Of a DNA stretch of 64,000 nucleotides, positions 43,459-51,230 are shown piece after piece. The stretch covers positions 518,513 to 582,512 of the forward strand of contig NZ_VJVW01000002.1 in NCBI RefSeq assembly GCF_009735585.1. Direction: 5' to 3'. A program made the position numbers and the translations under genes. The notes below the pieces were generated by a model, which had not been told where the DNA came from, made no database searches, and was given only the letters and a program-made list of their open reading frames with translations. Numbering within the stretch: the first letter of the stretch is position 1; each line of letters begins with the position of its first letter. Source of the DNA: Christiangramia aestuarii. Lineage in GTDB: Bacteria; Bacteroidota; Bacteroidia; Flavobacteriales; Flavobacteriaceae.

Positions 43459-43493
43459 TTTTGAAAGCATTCAGCATTTTATTATTAAATTCG
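43459..43493 (+). promoter_or_regulatory. Probable promoter of the DUF2723 gene
   Basis: TTTTG (43459-43463), a 22-base spacer and TAAATTCG (43486-43493), one mismatch to TAnnTTTG. It is 28 bases before the ATG at 43522. Confidence 0.5.
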
Positions 43494-43521
43494 CCCCTTT
43501 AGTACAATTAGGCTAATATTT

Positions 43522-46500
43522 ATGACAGATCTTAACTTTAGCAAGTGGAACAAAATCCTGGGATGGCTGGTTTTTGTGATCGCTTTGACTACCTACACGC
43601 TTACGCTCGAACCTACGGCAAGTTTCTGGGATGCCGGTGAATATATTGCAACCTCTGCGAACCTGGAAGTAGGTCACCCTCCCGGTGCCCCTTTTTATCA
43701 GATGATGGGAGCATTTTTCTCCACTTTTGCTCCAGATGAAACCCAGGTCGCCCTGATGGTGAACTTTATGTCTGGTTTTGCCAGCGCCATAGCGATCATG
43801 TTCATGTTCTGGTCTATCACTATGCTGGTACTGAAGGTCGCCGGACCCGTAACCAAATTATCACCCGCCAGGAAAATGGCCGTACTGGGAAGTTCCCTGG
43901 TAGGATCCCTGGCCTTTACCTTTACCGACAGCTTCTGGTTCAATGCCGTAGAAGCCGAAGTTTATGCCATGGCCGCCTGTTTTATGAGCGTCATGTTCTA
44001 CCTGGGCCTTAAATGGGAAAGGGATATGTTTACCCCCAGGGGTAACCGCTGGATCATCCTGATCTCCCTGGTGATAGGACTCTCGTTCGGGGTCCACTTT
44101 ATGGGACTGCTTACCCTGCCCGCTATCGGCTTTCTTTATTTCTTCAAGAACTATAAGGAGGTAACCGTTAAGAATTTCCTTATCGCCAACGTGGTGGTGG
44201 TAGCCGTACTAATGTTCATCTTTAAACTGCTTTTACCTTATACCCTTACCTTTTTCTCGGCTTCAGAACTATTCTTCACCAATACGCTGGGAATGCCATT
44301 CAACACAGGTACCATCGTGGCGCTGTTAGTGATCGTGGCCGCCTTCTATTTCGGGATCAATTATACCCGAAAAAAGAACCTTTACAAATACAATACGCTG
44401 TTGCTTTGCATCCTGTTCGTGCTTATAGGTTTCTCCAGCTGGGTCATGCTCCCTATAAGGAGTAATGCGCCTACAGTGATCAATGAGAACAGTCCCGACA
44501 ATGCCCGGGAACTTCTGGCCTATTATAACCGTGAACAATACGGCGAAACCCATTTATTTTATGGCCCACAGTGGTCTGAAATGTATTCTGGCCTGGACCC
44601 TGAAAATCCTTACGAAGACGCCAAGCCTAAATACGAAAAAGATGAGGAACTGGGCAAATATGTTATCGTGAACGATTACAAGAATGCCAAGCAGAACCTG
44701 GATGACGATCATAAAGCCATCCTGCCAAGAATGTGGAGTACAGAGCATGCGGTTAACTACATGACCTTAACCGGTCCGCTTGATTTTAAGATCAAGGCTG
44801 AATACCAGAACGAGGAAAGACTGCTGCAGGCGGTGAACCAGTTCAGAAGCCAGTTTGCCCGCGGAGAAAGGGACCTGGAAGATTATCATAATTTCCTGAA
44901 ACAGTTCAGCGAATATATAGATGTTGAAAAGCCAAGTTTCGCCTCCAACATAGGCTACCTGCTGGAATACCAGATAGGTTATATGTACTGGAGGTATTTT
45001 ATGTGGAATTTCACCGGCCGACAGGACGATATTCAGGGAAAATATACCGACCTGCATGGAAACTGGATCAGTGGGATAGACTTCATCGACAAATGGCATA
45101 TTGGTACGCAGGACTTCCTGCCTTCAGATGCCAGGGACAATAAGGCGAGAAACACCTATTTCTTCCTACCCTTCATTCTTGGATTGATAGGACTCGTGTT
45201 TCACCTGAAAAGAGATAAAAAGAACTTCTGGGTACTGATGGTCTTTTTCCTGTTCACCGGGATCGCCCTGAAGATCTATCTTAACGAAAGGCCTTTTGAA
45301 CCGAGGGAAAGGGATTATGCCCTGGTTGGTTCTTTCTACGTATTCGCCATCTGGATAGGCTTCGGTGTTTATGCCCTTTTTGATAAGCTGAAAAGCTTTA
45401 TCACCCCTAAGATCGCTGCGCCGGTAGTAATCGCGGCAAGCCTGCTATGCGTGCCGGTATTGCTGGCTTCAGAAAACTGGGATGACCACGACCGTTCGGG
45501 CAGGGACAGTGCCCTGACCATGGCCAAAATGTACCTGGATTCGGTAGATGAGAATGGGATCTTATTCACCATTGGTGATAATGACACCTTCGCGCTCTGG
45601 TATGTTCAGCAAGTTGAAAAATACAGGACAGATGTTCGTATCGTCAACACCAGCCTGCTGGCTACTGACTGGTATATAGACCAGATGAAACGCAAGGCTT
45701 TTGAAAGTGATGCCCTGCCTTCTCAACTGGAAAATGATTTTTATAATGGTAAGAACGATGCCATTTTCCTTAGGGAAGTTACCCAGGACACCATTCCAAT
45801 CGATACCTGGATGAACTATATAGAAAATGAGGATCCGCGAACCCAGGCAGAACTGCAGAGCGGAACCTTTATCAATACCTTCCCTTCAAGACATGTCCGA
45901 ATCCCGGTAGACAAAAAGACCGTCCTTGAAAACGGGATCGTAGACGAATCTGAAGCTGATGAGATCGTAGATCATATTGATATCACCATTGGAGACCAGA
46001 TTTTATATAAGAACAGATTATTAATGCTGGACATCCTGGCCAACAACGACTGGGAAAGACCTATTTACTTTACCGGTGGTAGTTTTGGGGACGATGATTA
46101 CCTGTGGATGAAAGACTACCTGCAACTGGAAGGAGTGACCTATAAACTGGTACCTATCCGTACGCCTCTTAATCCGCGTAACCCGTTCGATATGGGAAGG
46201 GTGAATACCGAGAAGATGTACAACATCGTGAAGAACTGGGACTGGGGCAATATGGGCTCAGATGATATTTACCATGACCCTGAAACCAGGAAAAATTCCA
46301 TCACTTACAGGAGCAACCTGGCCAGGCTTACAGAAAACCTGCTGCAGGAAGGGGATACCATCCACGCCGAAGAGATCCTGGACCTGGGCATGAAGCATAT
46401 GCCGGTTGAGCATTATGAATATTACACTTTGCTGGAGCCGTTCATTTCCGGATACTATGAAGTGAACAAACCTCAAAAGGCCAGGGAGATCTGGGAAAAG

Positions 46501-46830
46501 GTGGCGAGCAAATACCAGGAGAACCTGAAATTCTTCAGCAACTGGGAGGTAGAGCGCCAATACCGTTATGCCGATGAGATCATAACCGATATGGAGCGTT
46601 ACCGAGGCCTGGTAGATATGATGATGATGTATGAAGACCGGGAAACCGCGAAAAAGAAGGCAGAGGAATTCAATAATTACCTGAAACTTTTCAGGCATTT
46701 CTACAGGGAAGATGAACAGATAGACGCTAATGCCAAGTCGCCTGAAGAAGAATTGCTGGAAGCGCTCGATGGCGCCACTCCGGTAGAACCAAATATCGAC
46801 AGTACGGCTCTAGACTCTGTGGAAGAGTAG
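43522..46830 (+). CDS. DUF2723 protein, predicted GT-C type membrane glycosyltransferase
   Basis: A 1102-residue protein. About the first 660 residues contain many membrane helices and the DUF2723 signature: SFWDAGEYIATS (34-45, with D37 and E40) and GHPPGAPFY (51-59). These resemble the first-loop acidic residues of GT-C enzymes that use lipid-linked sugars, and some members are annotated as protein O-mannosyltransferases. The last ~430 residues form a soluble, helix-rich, probably periplasmic domain (a GDNDTFALWYVQ block, TPR-like helices, an acidic tail). It is transcribed alone and is followed directly by a heptamer repeat array. Confidence 0.85.
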   Translation: MTDLNFSKWNKILGWLVFVIALTTYTLTLEPTASFWDAGEYIATSANLEVGHPPGAPFYQMMGAFFSTFAPDETQVALMVNFMSGFASAIAIMFMFWSITMLVLKVAGPVTKLSPARKMAVLGSSLVGSLAFTFTDSFWFNAVEAEVYAMAACFMSVMFYLGLKWERDMFTPRGNRWIILISLVIGLSFGVHFMGLLTLPAIGFLYFFKNYKEVTVKNFLIANVVVVAVLMFIFKLLLPYTLTFFSASELFFTNTLGMPFNTGTIVALLVIVAAFYFGINYTRKKNLYKYNTLLLCILFVLIGFSSWVMLPIRSNAPTVINENSPDNARELLAYYNREQYGETHLFYGPQWSEMYSGLDPENPYEDAKPKYEKDEELGKYVIVNDYKNAKQNLDDDHKAILPRMWSTEHAVNYMTLTGPLDFKIKAEYQNEERLLQAVNQFRSQFARGERDLEDYHNFLKQFSEYIDVEKPSFASNIGYLLEYQIGYMYWRYFMWNFTGRQDDIQGKYTDLHGNWISGIDFIDKWHIGTQDFLPSDARDNKARNTYFFLPFILGLIGLVFHLKRDKKNFWVLMVFFLFTGIALKIYLNERPFEPRERDYALVGSFYVFAIWIGFGVYALFDKLKSFITPKIAAPVVIAASLLCVPVLLASENWDDHDRSGRDSALTMAKMYLDSVDENGILFTIGDNDTFALWYVQQVEKYRTDVRIVNTSLLATDWYIDQMKRKAFESDALPSQLENDFYNGKNDAIFLREVTQDTIPIDTWMNYIENEDPRTQAELQSGTFINTFPSRHVRIPVDKKTVLENGIVDESEADEIVDHIDITIGDQILYKNRLLMLDILANNDWERPIYFTGGSFGDDDYLWMKDYLQLEGVTYKLVPIRTPLNPRNPFDMGRVNTEKMYNIVKNWDWGNMGSDDIYHDPETRKNSITYRSNLARLTENLLQEGDTIHAEEILDLGMKHMPVEHYEYYTLLEPFISGYYEVNKPQKAREIWEKVASKYQENLKFFSNWEVERQYRYADEIITDMERYRGLVDMMMMYEDRETAKKKAEEFNNYLKLFRHFYREDEQIDANAKSPEEELLEALDGATPVEPNIDSTALDSVEE

Positions 46831-47246
46831 CAGGAAGTTAGGAGTTTGGAGTTTGGAGTTTGGAGTTTGGAGTTTGGAGTTTGGAGTTTGGAGTTTGGAG
46901 TTTGGAGTTTGGAGTTTGGAGTTTGGAGTTTGGAGTTTGGTAAGTTATTGAAGGATTGGTTATTGTGCTACAACCTGTAACAGAACTTATCAATTACTAT
47001 GTACAATTATAAATTGAGTTCCTTAGTCTGCGGAAGGGTCGAAGGCTTTCCCCTGGTTTGGTTAGCCATTCATTGTTCCTGGGAATATCAAAAGACTTAT
47101 TCGTGAATTCGTGGCCATTTAAATGATCTTGATTCTTTATTTCGCCACGAATGCATTTATAGATTGTAAATAGCATATCTATATCTGGTCCTTAAATGAT
47201 CAATTTTGGATATTTAAATCCTCACCAATAAACTTGAAATTTATCT
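46831..47246. other. Intergenic region with tandem and inverted repeats
   Basis: About 416 bases without a gene. It begins with the 100-bp heptamer array (46841-46940). A separate ATTCGTGGC/GCCACGAAT inverted pair lies at 47107-47115 and 47144-47152; its left arm is part of a GTGAATTCGTGGC element related to the one at 9225-9237. No terminator with a clear T-run was found for the DUF2723 gene. Confidence 0.65.
46841..46940. repeat. Tandem heptamer array (GGAGTTT)n
   Basis: A perfect run of GGAGTTT units, about 14 copies in 100 bases, starting 11 bases after the DUF2723 stop codon. Perfect homogeneity suggests recent or active slippage, so copy number is probably variable between strains. It lies outside any gene. 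Confidence 0.95.
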
Positions 47247-47939
47247 TTGAAAATCTTCCGTGCAAAATACCCGTCTTTTCTTAAGCTTCCGTACCCGGAA
47301 AGACTTACACGCATCGGGAACGAAAAGGCGATCTACCTTACTTTTGATGATGGCCCGGTTCCGGAAGCGACGCCATGGGTGTTAGAACTGCTTAGTAAAT
47401 ATAACGCCAAAGCCACTTTCTTTTGCATAGGCGATAATGTGAAAAAACATCCGGATATCTTCCGAACAATTATTGAGGAAGGACATTGCGTAGGGAACCA
47501 CACCTTCAATCACCTCGACGGCTGGAAAACCTCTGTATCAGATTATTTAGAAAACACCAGGCAGGCCGAGAAGATCTTAATAGAAACAGGTGAACAAACT
47601 AAAACTCATAAACCCAAAACTAAGAACTCCGAACTAAAAACCCCGAACTACCCCCTTTTTCGTCCGCCCTACGGGAAGATCAAAAATTCACAGGCAAGAT
47701 CATTAAATAAGCAGGGATATAGAATTGTCATGTGGGATGTGATAAGTGGTGATTACGACCAGGAATTTTCAGCCGAGGAATGCCTTGAAAATGTAACCAG
47801 AAACGCTACAGCAGGCAGCATCATCGTTTTTCACGACAGCATTAAAGCCATGAAGAATTTGAAGATCATCTTACCGAAGATCCTGCAACACTACCATAAT
47901 AAAGGATGGGAATTCAGAAGTCTTAAAGATGCTCTTTAA
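47247..47939 (+). CDS. Polysaccharide deacetylase (NodB/CE4 family)
   Basis: A 230-residue CE4 enzyme that removes N- or O-acetyl groups from polysaccharide. Catalytic motifs: TFDDGPVPE (32-40; D34 and D35), H-x3-H in GNHTFNH (83-89), RPPYGK (139-144), and a C-terminal SIIVFHDS block with the histidine of motif 5. The start is a TTG at 47247; MKIFRAKYPSFLK matches the family N-terminus and no ATG is available. Compared with relatives, about 20 extra residues (115-135; repeat-like EQTKTHKPKTKNSELKTPN) precede LFRPPYG. No signal peptide is obvious. Confidence 0.9.
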   Translation: MKIFRAKYPSFLKLPYPERLTRIGNEKAIYLTFDDGPVPEATPWVLELLSKYNAKATFFCIGDNVKKHPDIFRTIIEEGHCVGNHTFNHLDGWKTSVSDYLENTRQAEKILIETGEQTKTHKPKTKNSELKTPNYPLFRPPYGKIKNSQARSLNKQGYRIVMWDVISGDYDQEFSAEECLENVTRNATAGSIIVFHDSIKAMKNLKIILPKILQHYHNKGWEFRSLKDAL

Positions 47940-48219
47940 GCAGGCCAATAAGCGTGTTGGCATCCTGCTCTCCACTGTGCCGCCATTTCATCTCTCCAGA
48001 CTTATAGATCATTAGCGTAGGAAGCCCTTTTACGCGAAGCGCTTCTGCCAGCTGTGAATTCTTATCCACATCTATCTTGATCACCTTCGCCTTGTCGCCC
48101 ATCGCCGCGGCAACATCCCTAAGCACGGGGTGCATCGCTACCGAAGCGTCATTCCATTCTGTATAGAAGTCTAAAAGAACAGGAATTTTAAGGTCTACTA
48201 ATTCGCCAAATTTTGACAT
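47923..48219 (-). CDS. Thioredoxin-fold protein lacking the CxxC motif
   Basis: A 98-residue protein with the full thioredoxin layout (PVLLDFYTEW, KVIKIDVDKN, cis-proline P68 in GLPTLMIYKSGE), but the active site WCGPC is replaced by W22-N-D-A-S26, with no cysteine in the whole protein. It cannot do dithiol exchange; it may act as a chaperone or as a binding protein. Its 3' end overlaps, tail to tail, the deacetylase gene by 17 bases. The leader carries an inverted GGTAG/CTACC pair close to a promoter-like TATATTTG. Confidence 0.88.
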   Translation of the reverse strand: MSKFGELVDLKIPVLLDFYTEWNDASVAMHPVLRDVAAAMGDKAKVIKIDVDKNSQLAEALRVKGLPTLMIYKSGEMKWRHSGEQDANTLIGLLKEHL

Positions 48220-48271
48220 AATTCAGGATTTATTTTTTCGCCTGCCGGCTACCGGGTAGGCCAGCTTAAAT

Positions 48272-48279
48272 CAAATATA
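48272..48279 (-). promoter_or_regulatory. Probable -7 element for the thioredoxin-fold gene
   Basis: The minus strand reads TATATTTG, an exact consensus match, about 53 bases before the start codon. The leader between (48240-48265) holds a GC-rich CCGGCTACCGGGTAGGCC tract that can pair with itself. Confidence 0.55.
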
Positions 48280-48293
48280 GGAAATTCTTCTAA

Positions 48294-49520
48294 TTATGCG
48301 GGCTTAGAACCTTTTTTCAGTTCTATGACACTAATTTCCGGCCAGATGCCCACACGCCCGGGATAGGCCAGGAATCCGAATCCCCTGTTCACGTTGATAT
48401 ACCTGCCGGCTTCCTCGTAGATCCCGGCCCAGTGTTTATATCGATATTGCACGGGACTCCATTTGAACCAGCCGGGGATCTCTATCCCGAACTGCATCCC
48501 ATGGGTATGCCCGCTCATGGTTAAATGATATTTCTTGGGATCGCTCTTCACCTCCTGCTCCCAGTGAGAAGGATCGTGGCTTAGCAGGATCTTGAAATCA
48601 TTCTCATCTACCCCTGCTCCGGCCTTTTTAAGATCACCCGCTTTTTTGAATCCACCGGCACCCCAGTTCTCCACTCCTACCAGGGCGATACGCTCACCCT
48701 TCTTCTCGATGAACCTGTTCTCGTTCAGCATAAGATTCCAGCCCATTTCGGCGTGGGTATTTTTCAGCTTTTCCAGGTTCTCTATTTTTGCCGACTGACT
48801 TTCCCAGTTATGATAATCTCCATAATCATGGTTTCCTAATATCGAAAACACCCCGTCCCTGGCTTTTATTTCAGAAAAAAGCTCTTTCCAGCCATCCATT
48901 TCTGAAGCCTTATTGTTCACCAGGTCACCGGTAAATACCACCAGGTCGCTGTCCTGCTCCTTTAGAAGCTCCACGCCGTACCTTATCTTTTCCTTATTAT
49001 CGAAACTACCACTGTGAATATCGCTGATCTGGCTTATGCGGTAGCCGTCGAAAGCTTCGGGAAGGTCCTCGAAATAAAGGGTGTACCTGAGCACCCTGAA
49101 ATTATAACGCCCTTTGTACATCCCATACAGCAATCCGGCAAAAGGGATCGCAGCCAGACCCAGGGCGATCGTACTAAGGAATTTCCGGCGGGAGGGCATT
49201 TCAAAACTTTCGGAAGTACCAAAAAGCTTCTGCACCCCTGCCATAGGAACCCTTACCACATCTTCACCCAGCATGATAATGGTAAGCACCAGTTTTCCGA
49301 CGAAAAAAGCAAGGAAAAGACCAATGGCATAACCACGGCCACCTCCAAAACCATCATTTGGCGCAGGCTGATTGAACTGGTAGAAAAGATTGGCGATAAG
49401 AAGGGCAGAAACCAGGAAATAGATCACTCCCACCCAGGTATTCCTGGAAAAGACCCTGAGGGCCTGATACGCATAAATATCTATGACCAGAAAGATCGCA
49501 ATCAGGATGAACCAACGCAT
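48294..49520 (-). CDS. Membrane-anchored metallophosphoesterase
   Basis: A 408-residue protein with about four N-terminal membrane helices (within 1-140, including FILIAIFLVIDIYAYQAL and YFLVSALLIANLFYQF), then a calcineurin-like domain: D-I-H near residue 168 (SQISDIHSGS), FTGDLVNNK, ILGNHDYGDYHNW and GHTHGMQFG. This matches the YkuE/YaeI class of membrane phosphodiesterases, with the catalytic domain on the outer face. Substrate unknown, possibly a phospholipid or lipid-A intermediate. It stands after the terminator of the hydroxybutyrate-type operon and is probably a separate unit. Confidence 0.88.
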   Translation of the reverse strand: MRWFILIAIFLVIDIYAYQALRVFSRNTWVGVIYFLVSALLIANLFYQFNQPAPNDGFGGGRGYAIGLFLAFFVGKLVLTIIMLGEDVVRVPMAGVQKLFGTSESFEMPSRRKFLSTIALGLAAIPFAGLLYGMYKGRYNFRVLRYTLYFEDLPEAFDGYRISQISDIHSGSFDNKEKIRYGVELLKEQDSDLVVFTGDLVNNKASEMDGWKELFSEIKARDGVFSILGNHDYGDYHNWESQSAKIENLEKLKNTHAEMGWNLMLNENRFIEKKGERIALVGVENWGAGGFKKAGDLKKAGAGVDENDFKILLSHDPSHWEQEVKSDPKKYHLTMSGHTHGMQFGIEIPGWFKWSPVQYRYKHWAGIYEEAGRYINVNRGFGFLAYPGRVGIWPEISVIELKKGSKPA

Positions 49521-49594
49521 TATAGGACTTTTTTGCGAAGATATTGGGAATCTCCCTCCGGGAGTAATTTTTTAGTTCATTTTAACTAATAACA

Positions 49595-49628
49595 AGATAG
49601 GCAGGACAAATAATTGCCCTGCCTATCT
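49595..49628 (-). terminator. Terminator-like hairpin 3' of the hydroxybutyrate dehydrogenase gene
   Basis: AGATAGGCAGG and CCTGCCTATCT form an 11-bp perfect stem with a 12-base loop, 22 bases after the SDR gene's stop codon. The downstream tract (TTGTTATTAG) is only moderately T-rich. It marks the end of the 51.2-49.6 kb transcript. Confidence 0.6.
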
Positions 49629-49650
49629 GCAAACATCCCAAACTAAAAAT

Positions 49651-50421
49651 TTACTGTGCGCTCCAGCCCCCGTCGAGCACGTATGCCGAGCCGGTAATGG
49701 CCGAAGAGTCTTCCTTGGCGAGAAAAAGTGCCAGTTCGGCGATCTTCTTTTCGGGAATAAATTCTTTTACGGCCTGCTTTTTAAGCATCACCTGTTTTAT
49801 TACTTCCTCTTCAGAAAGTCCGTGAGCTTTCGCCTGGTCTTTGATCTGGCCTTCAACCAGCGGAGTTCTCACATATCCGGGGCAAATGGCATTGCAGGTA
49901 ATATTGTCGCCGGCGCCTTCCAGTCCCAGCACCTTGGTAAGCCCTATGATGCCGTGCTTGGCCGACACATAGGCCGATTTGTATTCTGAAGCTCGTAACC
50001 CGTGTACCGAAGAAATATTGATAATACGCCCGAAACCATTGCGCTTCATAAAAGGCCAGACGGCCCGGGAAGCCACAAAGGCTGAAGTGAGATTGATCGC
50101 GATAATATCGTTCCATTTTTGCAGGGGGAAGTCCTCAACTTTTGAAACATGTTGTATTCCTGCATTATTGATAAGAATATCGATCTTCCCGAATTCTTTG
50201 ACCGCTTCTGAAACCAGTTCATTTATCGCGTCCTGCTCTTTCAGGTTGGCGTTAGAGAATGCGGTTTTCACCGAATACTCCTCTCCTATTTTTTCAGCGA
50301 TCTGCGGTCCATCTTTTTCCAGGCCATGAAACATGATATCATAACCCGCATCGGCAAAAGCGATGGCGATAGATTTCCCTATTCCGCTGGTACTTCCTGT
50401 GATCAGGGCTGCTTTATTCAT
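49651..50421 (-). CDS. D-3-hydroxybutyrate dehydrogenase (SDR)
   Basis: Oxidises D-3-hydroxybutyrate to acetoacetate with NAD+. The 256-residue SDR has TGSTSGIG (8-15), NNAG (85-88), N110, S138, Y151 and K155. Residues that bind the carboxylate of hydroxybutyrate in the Pseudomonas fragi enzyme (Q94, H144, K152, Q196) have exact equivalents here at a constant offset of four: Q90, H140, K148 and Q192. That is much stronger support than overall similarity. It is the last gene of the cluster and overlaps the alpha/beta hydrolase gene by four bases. Confidence 0.93.
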   Translation of the reverse strand: MNKAALITGSTSGIGKSIAIAFADAGYDIMFHGLEKDGPQIAEKIGEEYSVKTAFSNANLKEQDAINELVSEAVKEFGKIDILINNAGIQHVSKVEDFPLQKWNDIIAINLTSAFVASRAVWPFMKRNGFGRIINISSVHGLRASEYKSAYVSAKHGIIGLTKVLGLEGAGDNITCNAICPGYVRTPLVEGQIKDQAKAHGLSEEEVIKQVMLKKQAVKEFIPEKKIAELALFLAKEDSSAITGSAYVLDGGWSAQ

Positions 50422-51209
50422 GACTTTAAAAATTTTAAAACTGCTTTATTAAATTGTTCCGGCTGGTCCATGGTCACTCCATGCCTGGAATTTTGTATTA
50501 CCACCACCTTGGCATCGGGCATTTTTTCAGCATAGGATTTCTTTAAATCCACCGGGGTATAATCCATGTCTGAAGCAACTACCAATGCGGGAACCTCGAT
50601 ATTTCTGATCTTCTCCCCTATTCCCCAGCCCATAAGGGTGATGAATGAATGGTAATAGGCATCCAGATCATTTTGATGGGCACGCTCGAAGAATATTTTC
50701 CGAAGATGCTTTTGCTTCTCTTCAGGAAACATTCCTTCTGAAACTTTAGCAGCCATGGCCTCCATGCCTTCAGACCTCAGCAATTGGGTACGGTCCTTAA
50801 TCATCTGCTCTCCCATCTCTCCCAGGGCATTAAAATCTGGTGCTGTATTCACGATCACCAGTTTTGAAACCAGGTCTTTATACTCAGCAGCCATTTGAAA
50901 GGCCACAGCTCCTCCCATGGAAAAACCTACGACCATGCAGCTTGAAATACCAAGTGATTCCAGCAGGAGCTTCATATCTTCGGCACATTTCGGAATGCCA
51001 TAAGCATCCTTTCCACTGGGCCTGGAAGAATTTCCATGCCCCCGGAGGTCTGGTGCAATGATCCTGAAATCTTCGGAAAAAGCATCTTTCTGAAAATCCC
51101 AGTCGGCCCTGGTGGAGCCAAGCCCATGAAGAAGAAGAACCACTTCTCCTTCTCCCTGGTCGAGGTACTCCAGACTAATCCCGTTGTTTAATTCTGTTTT
51201 CTGGATCAT
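50418..51209 (-). CDS. Cytosolic alpha/beta hydrolase
   Basis: A 263-residue esterase-type hydrolase without a signal peptide. The oxyanion block LLHGLGSTRADW, nucleophile elbow GFSMGG (S97), D of ASDMDYTPV and H of NSRHGVTMDQP give a full triad. The overall sequence resembles 3-oxoadipate enol-lactonase and related small-molecule hydrolases. Its four-base overlap with the 3-hydroxybutyrate dehydrogenase gene suggests that it releases 3-hydroxybutyrate from an oligomer or ester inside the cell; that is inference. Confidence 0.85.
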   Translation of the reverse strand: MIQKTELNNGISLEYLDQGEGEVVLLLHGLGSTRADWDFQKDAFSEDFRIIAPDLRGHGNSSRPSGKDAYGIPKCAEDMKLLLESLGISSCMVVGFSMGGAVAFQMAAEYKDLVSKLVIVNTAPDFNALGEMGEQMIKDRTQLLRSEGMEAMAAKVSEGMFPEEKQKHLRKIFFERAHQNDLDAYYHSFITLMGWGIGEKIRNIEVPALVVASDMDYTPVDLKKSYAEKMPDAKVVVIQNSRHGVTMDQPEQFNKAVLKFLKS

Positions 51210-51230
51210 CTGTCTAACAGGATTAAATTC

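Noticed and set aside
46841-46940. Heptamer array considered as a CRISPR array or as coding repeats
   Set aside because: There are no spacers, the unit is only seven bases, no cas genes are near, and it lies after a stop codon outside any supported gene.
47242-47249. TATCTTTG as a promoter -7 element for the deacetylase gene
   Set aside because: It overlaps the TTG start codon itself; with transcription starting downstream the family N-terminus would be lost. It is probably a chance match.
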